DNA of 64,000 nucleotides from Tautonia sp040717455 (GTDB lineage Bacteria; Planctomycetota; Planctomycetia; Isosphaerales; Isosphaeraceae), in the NCBI RefSeq assembly GCF_040717455.1, contig NZ_JBFEFH010000006.1:1-64000 (forward strand), written 5' to 3'. Positions within the stretch are counted from its first letter, which is position 1. Every line of letters begins with the position of its first letter. Of this stretch, positions 54,931 through 63,433 are shown one piece after another. The position numbers and the translations under genes are program-made. The notes beneath the pieces are model-generated. The model searched no databases. It saw only the letters and a list, made by a program, of their open reading frames with translations, and was not told the DNA's origin.

Positions 54931-55761
54931 TCAGTCGGCCTCGGGGTCGTCCTCGACGAGGGTGATGTCGTCGGGGTAGGGGGGTTCGAGGGGGCCCCGG
55001 TAGCCGTCGGCCTCGCACGAGTAGCAACAGGCCAGGTCGGTGTAGGTCAGGCCGGGGTGGCGTTCGAGGATCTCGTCCTCGGGGACGCCGTGGTCGCGCA
55101 TGGTGAGGATGTCGTCGACCCGGAGGTTGAACTGGTCGAGGGCCGGCCATCGGGGGTCGAACGAGGGGACCATGGCGATCCGGGAGCGCCAGTCGCGCGC
55201 GGCGGCCTCGATCTCGTCGATCTCGTCGTCGTCGTCCGCGTCGGTCGCGGCCTGGGGCGGGAGGGCCGGCTCGGGTTCGGGCTCGGGAGCGGGTTCGGGG
55301 GTTGGGGGGGGCTGCGGGGCGGGGGAAATGGAGTTCGCGGGCCTGGGCGGGGCCTCGGGGACGAGGATCGACGCCAGGGAGGTGTTCTCCGGGTCGGAGT
55401 CGATGATCTTGCGGAGCAGGTCGAAGGTCTTCTGCCGCTCTCGGAACGAGGTGAGCATGGCCTTGAGGTACTGATCGGCGCCGGGGACGCCCTGGTCGAG
55501 GGCGGTGCAGGCGCGTCGGACCCGCTCGAAGGTCCAGAGGATGATGTCGATGCCGCGCTCTTCCAGGTCGGTCCGGGGGGCGAGCAGGGCGCGGATCTGG
55601 TGACAGAGCGCCTGGAAATCGCCGTCGTTCATCGACCCGAGCGGGTAGTGGAGGAAGATGGTGAGGTCCGTCTTCTGCCGGGCCCGGGGGGAGCGGCGAG
55701 GCTTCCGGGGTCGGGGGTCGCCGTCGGACGGGTCACGCTGGGGCTTTGGAGTGCGAGCCAT
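54931..55761 (-). CDS. Hypothetical protein with DUF433-like C-terminal helix pair
   Basis: 276 aa. Basic Pro/Arg N-terminus, then a helical domain (about 40-115: DGDFQALCHQIRALLAP, IILWTFERVRRACTALDQG), a Pro/Glu/acidic linker and a C-terminal stretch RVDDILTMRDHGVPEDEILERHPGLTYTDL that resembles the DUF433 antitoxin-like HTH. The helical part faintly resembles the corresponding part of the broken gene at 28633-30519, and both have the same short element upstream. The ATG at 55761 is weakly supported (GGA nearby). No partner toxin gene is adjacent. Function unknown. Confidence 0.75.
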   Translation of the reverse strand: MARTPKPQRDPSDGDPRPRKPRRSPRARQKTDLTIFLHYPLGSMNDGDFQALCHQIRALLAPRTDLEERGIDIILWTFERVRRACTALDQGVPGADQYLKAMLTSFRERQKTFDLLRKIIDSDPENTSLASILVPEAPPRPANSISPAPQPPPTPEPAPEPEPEPALPPQAATDADDDDEIDEIEAAARDWRSRIAMVPSFDPRWPALDQFNLRVDDILTMRDHGVPEDEILERHPGLTYTDLACCYSCEADGYRGPLEPPYPDDITLVEDDPEAD

Positions 55762-55944
55762 GATGATCGTTCCAATCACAAGAAAGGTGCCGAACCTGGG
55801 CGTGCGAACGATGGGCGGGGAAGCTCGTCGGGACGATCGCGCGGCGTCGCGGGATCGTCCAGGAAGAGGGGCAGGTGCCCGTCCGACGAGGCGAGGCTCG
55901 TGCCGGGGCGCAGGAGGCTCGCGAGGATCGCCGCTCCCTTTAAT

Positions 55945-55985
55945 CATCGAAAGAAAGATAGGGTCCAGTCACAAAATCAGGGAAA
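55945..55985 (-). promoter_or_regulatory. Short element shared with 30592-30634 (copy 2)
   Basis: AT-rich stretch 184 bp before the minus-strand gene starting at 55761. On the minus strand it reads TTGTGA (55969-55974), 17-nt spacer, TTCGAT (55946-55951), the same spacing as the copy at 30592-30634. Promoter or repeat remnant. Confidence 0.5.
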
Positions 55986-56037
55986 AGGACCGAGAAAAAT
56001 CCCCGAAATCGGCATCGAGCGGCCCAAACCGTCCAAA

Positions 56038-56946
56038 TCAGCGGCCGTCGGCGGGCACTCGGACGCGCTTTCGGGTGACGAAAGGTTCCTCGCTGCCTTC
56101 GAGGGGATCGCCCGGCTGGATGCCGGCGAGGCGGGCCTCGGCGCGGGCGGCGTACTCGGGGGAGAGCTCGAAACCGAGGTAGCGGCGCCCGAGCTTGCGG
56201 GCCGCGGCCAGGGTGGTGCCGCTGCCGGCGAAGGGGTCGAGCACCAGGTCGCCCTCGGAGGAGCAGGCGCGGACGATCCGGCCGAGGATCTGCTCGGGCA
56301 TCTGGCAGCCGTGCCAGCCGGCGCGTTCCTTGAAGGTGCCGCAGACGCGGGGGACGTACCAGGTGTCGGAGGCGGGCTGGAAGCCTTCGGGGACGTCCTG
56401 GGGGCGGAGGATCCAGGTGTCGTCGGGCAGCCGGCCTTTCGGGTTGGCGCGGCGGTCGGCGTAGATCAGCTGGCGGGCCGAGGGGACGCGGACGGCGTCG
56501 TCGTGGAAGGTGAACTGGCGGGGGTCCTTCACGAAATAGAACAGGTGGGCGTGGCTGCGGGCGAACTTCCGGGCGCAGTGGACCCCGAAGGTGTAGTACC
56601 AGATGACCCAGCTGCGGAGGTGGAGCTTCAGCTCGCGGTGGAAGAGGACCTTCAGCTCGGCGGCGAACTCGTCGCCGATGGCGAGCCAGAAGGTGCCGGT
56701 CGGCTTCAGGAGCCGGACGACCTGGCGGCCCCACTGGAGCGACCAGTCGAGGTACTCGTCGGCCTTGCGGGCGTCCTGGTAGATGTCGTACTCGTAGCCG
56801 ATGTTGAAGGGGGGGTCGGCGAACGCCAGGGAGACGCTCGCGTCGGGCAGCGAGGCCATCGACTCGACGCAGTCGCCGGTGAGCAGTTGATCGACGGGGA
56901 TGCCGCTTCGGGGCATGGGGGCTGTCTCTCGGCTCTTGAGGTGCAT
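56038..56946 (-). CDS. Site-specific DNA methyltransferase (N6-adenine or N4-cytosine, beta class)
   Basis: 302 aa. Catalytic motif DPPFNIGY at residues 44-51, and the SAM-binding motif DPFAGSGTT at about 237-245 near the C-terminus; this order (motif IV before motif I) defines the beta class. The DPPF form is used for exocyclic amino groups. No restriction gene or specificity subunit lies nearby, so it looks like an orphan methyltransferase. Candidate starts are 57021, 56946 and 56916; 56946 is a compromise because none has a strong ribosome site. Target sequence unknown. Confidence 0.9.
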   Translation of the reverse strand: MHLKSRETAPMPRSGIPVDQLLTGDCVESMASLPDASVSLAFADPPFNIGYEYDIYQDARKADEYLDWSLQWGRQVVRLLKPTGTFWLAIGDEFAAELKVLFHRELKLHLRSWVIWYYTFGVHCARKFARSHAHLFYFVKDPRQFTFHDDAVRVPSARQLIYADRRANPKGRLPDDTWILRPQDVPEGFQPASDTWYVPRVCGTFKERAGWHGCQMPEQILGRIVRACSSEGDLVLDPFAGSGTTLAAARKLGRRYLGFELSPEYAARAEARLAGIQPGDPLEGSEEPFVTRKRVRVPADGR

Positions 56947-57124
56947 CGCGGTCCCGATCCCCGCCGGGAGGAGGGCGGGGAGGTCGGCGTCATCGATGAC
57001 CACGAGGCGTCTCGGGGCCATCGCGAGGGAAGCTGTCGGAAGCCTATCACGCCGGGCGGGCCGCGGGCGGATCGGGGGCATCGGGCGTGTGATCGGGTCG
57101 GGAGGATCCGCGCGATGCCGACGA

Positions 57125-57799
57125 TCAGGAGGACGATCCGAACCGATCGCGGAGCAGGTTGGGGAGCTCCCGGTGCAAGGCCCGGAGGTCGCAGGCGACG
57201 AAGTCGGCGCCGATCCGGGTGCGGGGGTCGTCGAGCATGGAGAGGGCCCGCCCTCCGGCGATGACGAGCAGCGAGGGGCTGACGGCCCGGCTCTGCTCGA
57301 TGAGCCAGGCGGCCTCGTCGAGGTGCTCGGGCAAGGAGACGGAGAGGGCGAGCACGTTGGCCCGGAACTCGGCGACGAAGTCCCGGATCGATTCCGAGGG
57401 GGCCCCCTCGCCGAGCAGGTGGACCTCGAGGCCGGCCGCCCGGAGGATGTCGGAGGCCATCATCAGGCCCAGGACGTGCCGTTCTCGGGGGGCGCAGCAG
57501 GCGACCGCGGTGCCGTTCACGGCGTCGGAGCGGGCCCAGAGGCGGGGGCCATGGCGAAGGATCAGGTCGCGCGTGACCTCGCTGATGTAGTGCTCGTGGG
57601 CGACGCTGATCCGGTCTTCCTGCCACTCCTGGCCGGTGTGGATGAGGGCGGGGACGAGGACCTCGTCGTAGAGGCTCGCCACGTCGCCCCCGCGATCGGC
57701 CAGGAAGCGCTCGACCAGGGTCATGGCGCCGGGCCGATCGAGCTGCACGAGGCGTTCGAAATAGGCGAGGTGGGGGGGGGCCGGTGTCGTCGTCGTCAT
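57125..57799 (-). CDS. Cobalamin (B12)-binding domain protein
   Basis: 224 aa, cytoplasmic. Residues about 10-90 form the helical cap (B12-binding type 2), including HTGQEWQEDRISVAHEHYISE; residues 95-215 form the Rossmann B12 domain with ACCAPRERHVLGLMMASD, where His108 is the expected lower cobalt ligand, and HLLGEGAP. This is the light/B12-sensing module of CarH-like regulators and methyltransferases but without an HTH or a catalytic domain, so it may deliver B12 or act as a sensor on a partner. No B12 riboswitch is visible. Confidence 0.9.
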   Translation of the reverse strand: MTTTTPAPPHLAYFERLVQLDRPGAMTLVERFLADRGGDVASLYDEVLVPALIHTGQEWQEDRISVAHEHYISEVTRDLILRHGPRLWARSDAVNGTAVACCAPRERHVLGLMMASDILRAAGLEVHLLGEGAPSESIRDFVAEFRANVLALSVSLPEHLDEAAWLIEQSRAVSPSLLVIAGGRALSMLDDPRTRIGADFVACDLRALHRELPNLLRDRFGSSS

Positions 57800-57956
57800 C
57801 AGGAACCCCCTCGGACGTCATCCTTCAGGAGAGGACCGATCCCCGTTCATCTCACGGGGGCGATTCCTCCGGGCAGTCGCTCACACGCACGCCGCCGATG
57901 AGTCTATGGTAAACGCCGGTCCGGGGCGATCAAGCAGGAAACCGGGAGGAGGCCGA

Positions 57957-58760
57957 TCACCAGGCGTCGCGATCGTCGGGGAAGCCGCCTCGATCGAGAT
58001 CGGGGGGGCCGGAGGGGTCGTAGGTCGCGGATTCGAGCTGTTCGGCCTCCTCGGCCACCAGCGCCCGGGCGGTCCGCCGGCAGGCGATGCCGGCCATCAC
58101 GCAGAGGGTCGCGACCTGGAGCGCGGCAATCACCCGGAGGAAGGTCACGCCGAGGTACATCAGGGCCTCGGCCAGATTGGGCCGGGGGCCGGCGATCAGG
58201 GGCCAGCCGGCTCCCCATCGGGTCTGGGTGACGAAGTAGATCAGGGAGACGATCAGGCCGACCATCGAGAACTGGCGGGCGGTCCGGCCGGCGTCGGCCG
58301 CGGCCTTCATGCCGAGGTGCGAGGCGACCTCGGCCGCGAGGCTGGCGAAGAGGTAGAACTCGATCCAGCCGAAGATCAGGACCGAGTTGTACAGCAGCCA
58401 GTCGTGCCCCATCGCCCCGACCGGGAGGCCCATCATGCCGGCCTGGGAGATGCCCCAGTGGATCGAGTCGAACAGGTTGAGGATCACCAGCAGGCCGGCC
58501 CGGCGCTGCCAGTGCGCGTCGGTCCAGCGGCCCCAGAGCAGGTACGAGCCGAGCAAGGCCCCGGCGGTGATCGGCAGCTCGACCGTCCAGGTGAACCAGG
58601 GTTGCCTGAGGAGCACGAGCAGGCGCTGATCCCAGGTCAGCAGGATCCAGAGCATCAGGGCGGCGCTGAGGCAGAGCAGGCCGAGGGCCGCGCCCGCGAT
58701 CCAGAACCCTGCGGTGCAGAGCCAGTAACGAGGTGCCAGCGATGGGTGCTCGACGTGCAT
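57957..58760 (-). CDS. Hypothetical multi-pass membrane protein
   Basis: 267 aa with about six membrane segments (for example WLCTAGFWIAGAALGLLCLS and SMVGLIVSLIYFVT). Charged loops have no known motif, and the C-terminus is acidic (EEAEQLES then DDRDAW). The ATG at 58760 is supported by AGGA just upstream; an in-frame start at 58862 would add a Pro-rich stretch. It lies between a B12-binding protein gene and a small unknown on the same strand. I do not recognise the family. Confidence 0.78.
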   Translation of the reverse strand: MHVEHPSLAPRYWLCTAGFWIAGAALGLLCLSAALMLWILLTWDQRLLVLLRQPWFTWTVELPITAGALLGSYLLWGRWTDAHWQRRAGLLVILNLFDSIHWGISQAGMMGLPVGAMGHDWLLYNSVLIFGWIEFYLFASLAAEVASHLGMKAAADAGRTARQFSMVGLIVSLIYFVTQTRWGAGWPLIAGPRPNLAEALMYLGVTFLRVIAALQVATLCVMAGIACRRTARALVAEEAEQLESATYDPSGPPDLDRGGFPDDRDAW

Positions 58761-58855
58761 GGGTCCTAATGGTTGCAACCGAGGAGGCGGCCCGGGGGAC
58801 GGCCGCGGCGGCGCGGGGCGGAAACCGCCATCATCGCGCGGGGCGATCGGGTTCG

Positions 58856-59290
58856 TCAACACGAAGGCGATTCATCGGTCTCGGGAAAAACCAGGACAAC
58901 CGAGCCCCAGGGGGTGTTCGGGGAGGCGAGACGCGCCGCGAGGCCGAGGACGGTGAACTCGATGAGGTTGCGATCGCGGAGGGCCCCGGGGATCGCCAGC
59001 TCGATCGGATCGGTCGCGAGGGCCGCCTCGGGAGGTCGCTCGAACAGGGGGTCGCCGTTGAGGCGAATCGCGAGCAACCCCGGGACGGACGCGCAGCGAA
59101 GCCGGCACGGTTGCGTCCGCGAGACGCGAATCGGCCGGCCGAAGCGTCGGGAGAGGGTGATCGGGAGCGGGTCCTCGGGGATCGCGTCGGCCGGCAGGCC
59201 GATCCGGGTCGCGTGGCGGGCGTCGGACGGGGAATCGGCCGAGAATCGCAGTTCCCAGGGGCCTCGGAGGCGGATCAGGTGGTCGGGCAT
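58856..59290 (-). CDS. Hypothetical beta-rich protein
   Basis: 144 aa, no leader. Begins MPDHLIRLRGPWELRFS; further on LPITLSRRFGRPIRVS, GLLAIRLNGDPLFERP and GSVVLVFPETDE suggest a jelly-roll like the sugar-binding sandwich of family 2 glycosidases, but no catalytic part is present. First gene of the minus-strand series reading toward the membrane protein (95 bp apart). It is divergent from fabH. Function unknown. Confidence 0.68.
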   Translation of the reverse strand: MPDHLIRLRGPWELRFSADSPSDARHATRIGLPADAIPEDPLPITLSRRFGRPIRVSRTQPCRLRCASVPGLLAIRLNGDPLFERPPEAALATDPIELAIPGALRDRNLIEFTVLGLAARLASPNTPWGSVVLVFPETDESPSC

Positions 59291-59586
59291 CGGCGGTTAC
59301 GCTTTGGTATGGTCAGGTTCGGCGAGGTTGAGTATAGTCGATCCACTTCCCGGTCGTCTGGAGCCAGTACGCTTTCGATCCCCTTCGTTCTGCTTCATGA
59401 CCTCCCGACGAGCCCTGGATCCGATCGCCGCCGCGTGGCCCAAGTCGTGGAGCCGCGCCGCGCGTGTCGGGACGGGAATCGCGGCGGACCGCGTGCCCCG
59501 GCCGAAGCGAATCGAGCCGCAAGGCGAGACGGTTGACCTCGTCTCGCATCCCCCCTCCCGAATCATACCGATCGACGCCGTCGCCC

Positions 59587-60606
59587 ATGAGCACAGGCCA
59601 ATCGCAGACCGACGCCCCCATCCGTTCGCTGCGCGGGGTGCAAATCCTGGGGAGCGGTCGGTATGTCCCGGAGCGGGTCGTGACCAATCACGACCTGTGC
59701 GAGCTGATGGGGTTCGATCCCGACTGGATCGTCAACCGCACCGGCATCCACGAGCGCCGGTTCGCCCCGCCCCACCAGGCCACCAGTGATCTCGGCATCG
59801 CCGCGGCCGAGCGCTGCCTGGCCGACGCGGGGTGCGACCCGGGCGAGGTCGACCTGCTGGTCGTCGGCACGATGACCCCGGACATGGCCTTCCCCTCGAC
59901 CGGTTGCCTGATCCAGGACCGGATGAAGCTGCGGTGCCCGGCCTTCGACCTCCAGGCCGCCTGCGCCGGATTCATGTACGCGATGCTGACGGCCGCTCAG
60001 TTCGTGGCCGCCGGCACGAGCAAGCGCGCGCTGGCGATCGGGGCGGACTGCAACAGTCGGGTCATCAACCCGGGCGACCAGAAGAGCTATCCGCTGTTCG
60101 GGGACGGGGCCGGGGCGGTCCTGCTCGGCCCGGGGGAGCCGGAGCAGGGGTTCCTCTCCTACCAGCTCGGCTCGGACGGGTCGGGGGGCGATCTGCTGAA
60201 CCGGCCGGCCTGCGGGAGCCGATTGCCCCCCTCGGCCGAGGCGCTGACGCAGGGGCTGCATTACCTGACGATGGATGGCCGGGCCGTCTTCAAGTGGGCC
60301 GTGCGGATGCTGGCCGACTCGTCGAGCGCGGTCCTGGAGCACGCCGGGCAGACGATCGACGACGTCCGGTGGTTCATCCCGCACCAGGCGAACATCCGGA
60401 TCATCCACGCGGCCAGCGACGTGCTCGGATTCCGCCGCGAGAAGGTGTTCAAGAATCTCGAGAAGTACGGGAACACCTCGGGCGGGTCGATCCCGATCGC
60501 CTTCGACGAGCTGCGACGCGACGACCAGATTCAGGCGGGCGATTTGCTGCTGCTCTCCGGCTTCGGCGCCGGCCTGGCCTGGGGGACGGCGCTGCTGCGG
60601 TACTGA
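59587..60606 (+). CDS. fabH: Beta-ketoacyl-ACP synthase III
   Basis: 339 aa. Condenses an acyl-CoA with malonyl-ACP to start fatty-acid synthesis, in the cytoplasm. The Cys-His-Asn triad is Cys126 (QAACAGFMYA), His266 (IPHQAN) and Asn296 (YGNTSGGS); the N-terminus GSGRYVPERVVTN and the substrate loop WIVNRTGIHERR are typical. The ATG at 59587 gives the standard N-terminus, though no Shine-Dalgarno precedes it; a frame open from 59464 has no support. It appears to be monocistronic, with a terminator after it and no other fab gene nearby. Confidence 0.96.
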   Translation: MSTGQSQTDAPIRSLRGVQILGSGRYVPERVVTNHDLCELMGFDPDWIVNRTGIHERRFAPPHQATSDLGIAAAERCLADAGCDPGEVDLLVVGTMTPDMAFPSTGCLIQDRMKLRCPAFDLQAACAGFMYAMLTAAQFVAAGTSKRALAIGADCNSRVINPGDQKSYPLFGDGAGAVLLGPGEPEQGFLSYQLGSDGSGGDLLNRPACGSRLPPSAEALTQGLHYLTMDGRAVFKWAVRMLADSSSAVLEHAGQTIDDVRWFIPHQANIRIIHAASDVLGFRREKVFKNLEKYGNTSGGSIPIAFDELRRDDQIQAGDLLLLSGFGAGLAWGTALLRY

Positions 60607-60671
60607 TCGGCCGAGGGGGATCGGACCGTCCCGCGTCCCGCCCCCAACCGGACGCGCCGATCGCGAACACG

Positions 60672-60711
60672 AAAGGCCGCGAAGGACTCCACGTGGTCCT
60701 CCGCGGCCTTT
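60672..60711. terminator. Bidirectional terminator after fabH
   Basis: Hairpin with arms AAAGGCCGCG (60672-60681) and CGCGGCCTTT (60702-60711), extended by five more pairs after one mismatch, between fabH and the convergent gene ending at 60785. The A-start and T-end give short A/T flanks for both directions. Confidence 0.72.
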
Positions 60712-60784
60712 GCGTGTTGAGGGCGATCCGAGGCGAAGCCTGAGCGATGACTCACGTCGGCTCGGCTCGGATCGCCGAGGGCTC

Positions 60785-62527
60785 TCAGAGCCGACTCAGG
60801 ATGGAATCGACCCGCCGGGGCCCAGGGGCCTGGGGGCCGCCGAGGGAGGGCAGGTCGCCGATCAGGCGGCGGGCGAAGAAGCCCGCTCCCTGGACTCGGG
60901 TGGGCCCGGTCGGGGGCGCGAAGGCCTCGTCGCCGGTGATGCGGTAGAGGTTCCCCGTGAACCGGCCGGCGATGGTGCCGTTGCCCGCCTGATCGGTCGG
61001 GGTGCCGTAGACGCCGTTGGTCGGCCGGTACGAGGAGGCGATGACCGTGTCGACCAGGTCGCCCCGCTGCTGGTAGAAGCCGATGCGGCTCGGCTGCCGG
61101 ATCGGATCCAGGCCCTGGCGGAAGGAGAGGTAGTCGAATCCGGCGGCGACCAGCGTGTTGAGCGAATCGCCGACGATCGTCGTGTCGCCGATCGAGCGGT
61201 TGGCGGCCATCGTCACGTTCGTCTGGGCGAAGCCGGGCCGGGTGACGTAGTTGATGGTGCCGGGTCCGTTGACCTGGATCGTCCGCGGGTCGGGGGGGAC
61301 CTGGCGGACGAGGTTGGCCGGGCCGAAGGAGGACGAGCCGATTTCCCGGGCGGCGATCACCCCGCCGGCGAGGCCCGAGGCCGGGTAGCCGCGCTTGCCG
61401 ATCGGGTTGCCGGCCTCGAGCAGCGAGGGCGTGGTGTTCGCCGGATTGCCGAGGCCGCGGAGGAACTTCAACTGGCCGATCCGGCCGGCGGTGGCGTCGA
61501 TCGCCACGGCGTCGGCGGGGCCGCCGAAGTAGGCGTGGCCGACCCGGTCGAGGCCGCTGAAGCGGTCGGTGAAGGGCTGATCGCCCCGGGCGAGGACGAG
61601 GTTGCGGGCCGAGCCGACGACCTTCATCCCTTCGACCCCGCGCGCCTCGACGTTCGTGCGGCCGGTGTAGGCGACGGGCGAGAGGATGGCGTTGATGTCG
61701 GCCGGGACGACGTTGGCCGTGACCGAGCCGAGTTCCAGGCTCTGGATGTCGCCGTTGACGATCAGGCGGACCGTGGGGTCGGTCTGCGGCACGTTGTTGA
61801 TCGGCCCGACCGCCGGATCGAAGGCCGTGTTGAAGATGTGGCCGATCTGGATGTTGGGCCGGACCCGCAGGGGGGTGCTCGGGTCGCCGATGATCACGTC
61901 GACCGGCTGGTCGGCCTCGGGATTGACGGAGGCCTCGATCGCGTGGAAGGCGAGGGACTTGACCCCGCCGAGCAGGGCGATGCGCGGGGGCCCGGTCGGT
62001 GCCTGGCTCGTCTCGCGGAGGACGAAGCCGTTGAGGTCGATCGACGCGACGCCGTCGGGGGCGATCAGGCGATTGAAGCCGACCAGGCCGTCGGTGATGA
62101 CGCGGTCGGAACTCTTGACCTGGCCGGTGACACGGGTCCGGTGCAGGTCGGTGCCGACGAGCTGGATCGTGTCGATCTCGGAGTTGAGCAGGCCGTCGTT
62201 CGGGGTGACGTCGGTGACGATGGCCACGCCCGGGCCGGTGACGGTGATCGAGAACTGGTCACCGTTGGGCAACTGTCCGATCAGGACCTTGCCGTCGTTG
62301 TCGAGGAGCGTCTGGAGCTCCGGGCTGTCCCCGATCGGGTGAGGCCGGGCCACGACGGGGAAGTTCGTCGTGGAGCGATTGTAGAGGAGACTGGGAATCA
62401 GGTCCGGGTTGAGCTGTCCACCCCCACCCGAGAGCAGCTGGCGCGTTTCCAGCGATTCGAGCCCCACGCGGGCCTTGGCCCGGTGGGTACGAGGGCGATT
62501 GATCTGCTGACGGGAATCTCGATTCAT
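60785..62527 (-). CDS. Large exported protein with LESLETRQLLS N-terminal motif
   Basis: 580 aa. Begins with a basic stretch (NRPRTHRAKAR) and the planctomycete LExLExRxLLS motif at residues 23-33, widely seen at the start of secreted or cell-surface proteins in this phylum. The rest is a beta-rich, Gly/Asn/Val sequence with repeating short strands (DVIIGDPSTPLRVRPNIQIG, VEGMKVVGSARNLVLARGD, SIGDTTIVGDSLNTLVAAG), suggesting a parallel beta-helix. The ATG at 62527 has GAGGGG about 8 nt upstream. Probably an outer-surface or matrix protein; function unknown. Confidence 0.84.
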   Translation of the reverse strand: MNRDSRQQINRPRTHRAKARVGLESLETRQLLSGGGGQLNPDLIPSLLYNRSTTNFPVVARPHPIGDSPELQTLLDNDGKVLIGQLPNGDQFSITVTGPGVAIVTDVTPNDGLLNSEIDTIQLVGTDLHRTRVTGQVKSSDRVITDGLVGFNRLIAPDGVASIDLNGFVLRETSQAPTGPPRIALLGGVKSLAFHAIEASVNPEADQPVDVIIGDPSTPLRVRPNIQIGHIFNTAFDPAVGPINNVPQTDPTVRLIVNGDIQSLELGSVTANVVPADINAILSPVAYTGRTNVEARGVEGMKVVGSARNLVLARGDQPFTDRFSGLDRVGHAYFGGPADAVAIDATAGRIGQLKFLRGLGNPANTTPSLLEAGNPIGKRGYPASGLAGGVIAAREIGSSSFGPANLVRQVPPDPRTIQVNGPGTINYVTRPGFAQTNVTMAANRSIGDTTIVGDSLNTLVAAGFDYLSFRQGLDPIRQPSRIGFYQQRGDLVDTVIASSYRPTNGVYGTPTDQAGNGTIAGRFTGNLYRITGDEAFAPPTGPTRVQGAGFFARRLIGDLPSLGGPQAPGPRRVDSILSRL

Positions 62528-62979
62528 GGAAGAACCCCTCCTTGACTGCCGCTTCGACCGATCGATGGCCGCCCTCGCGGTACACCTTCGATCCGAACCA
62601 CTCGGGCCCGCGACGCGATCGCGGCACCCGAGGCGGCAGAGCCTGGTGTCTAGCCCAGAGGTTCGGCGATCCGGCTCGGCGGACTTCATCCCCCGGAGGC
62701 CCGAAGCCGGGCCCGGCGTCCGGCTGGACGGAGCATCCCGGATCGGACCGAGGCGCCGATCCCAACGGTCCGTCGCATTCGACCGAAGGGGATGATGGTG
62801 AGCACGCCCCCCCGCCGTAACCCCGGGAGATTGACCCCCCGGGCGCCGATTCGCGTGATAGACTTGGGTCTATTTGAGACCGACGGTGGTGAATCCGTCA
62901 GATTACGGCATCTCTCGATGAGTACCAGGGTGCTCGATGCCTGTCTCGTGTTCTCGATCTCCCGGAAGGAGTCGGTCCG
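62528..62979. other. Divergent intergenic region
   Basis: About 450 bp between the beta-helical surface protein (minus) and the lipoprotein (plus). Candidate TTGACC (62831-62836) and TTGAGA (62874-62879) boxes lie before the lipoprotein gene, but their -10 partners are poor. The palindrome TAGAC/GTCTA lies near 62859-62872. No gene seen. Confidence 0.4.
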
Positions 62980-63336
62980 ATGAGCAACGGATGGCCGAGC
63001 GTCCGCCGCCGAGGGCGGGGGGTGCTCCCGAAGACCGCGGCGGTGGCATTGATGGGGATGGCGCTGGTGCTGGCCGGATGCGCCCAGGGCCAGAAACGCC
63101 CCGGATTCTTCGAGAAGAACGCCGGCAAGCCCCTCTTCCCGAAGGCCTCGACGCCCCGGCCCGAGCCGGGCCTCCGCGTGCAGGCCCCGGGGGTGGATGT
63201 CGCGATCACCGATTCGACACGCGAGGAGATGAAGGTCGCGCAATCGGGCCCCCTGACCGACCGCGCCTCGCGGATGAGCCTGTTCCGATCCGACTCGTCG
63301 AGCCGTTCCCTTGAGGGGGCGAGGCCGCTAGACTGA
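62980..63336 (+). CDS. Small predicted lipoprotein
   Basis: 118 aa. Basic N-region (VRRRGRG), hydrophobic core and lipobox LAGC with Cys34; the mature part is charged and Pro-rich (KASTPRPEPGLRVQAPG) with no recognised fold. The start has AAGGAG about 9 nt upstream. It lies 97 bp before the DUF2760 gene in the same direction. Unknown function, membrane-anchored. Confidence 0.82.
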   Translation: MSNGWPSVRRRGRGVLPKTAAVALMGMALVLAGCAQGQKRPGFFEKNAGKPLFPKASTPRPEPGLRVQAPGVDVAITDSTREEMKVAQSGPLTDRASRMSLFRSDSSSRSLEGARPLD

Positions 63337-63420
63337 ACGGGACGACCGATGGAAACGGAGTCGGCGCGGCGGGCAGGTGCGCCGATCGCGCCGACCGGGA
63401 TCGCCCTGGTTTGAGTCTGC

Positions 63421-63426
63421 GGGAGG
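63421..63426 (+). promoter_or_regulatory. Ribosome binding site for a TTG start
   Basis: GGGAGG with 7 nt to a TTG at 63434. It decides the start of the DUF2760 gene, which has no ATG at a sensible position. Confidence 0.6.
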
Positions 63427-63433
63427 ACGCGGT

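Noticed and set aside
54931..55761. Toxin-antitoxin pair based on the DUF433-like C-terminus
   Set aside because: No adjacent PIN-domain or other toxin gene; the flanking genes are carB and a methyltransferase.
56038..56946. Restriction-modification or defence island
   Set aside because: No nuclease, helicase, specificity subunit or known defence gene within several kilobases; only the lone methyltransferase is seen.
54718..57264. 848-residue plus-strand frame over the DUF433-like and methyltransferase genes
   Set aside because: Shadow frame; both minus-strand genes have clear family or domain support.
60275..62545. 756-residue plus-strand frame across the fabH end and the LESLETRQLLS gene
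   Set aside because: Overlaps fabH in another frame and is antisense to a supported gene.
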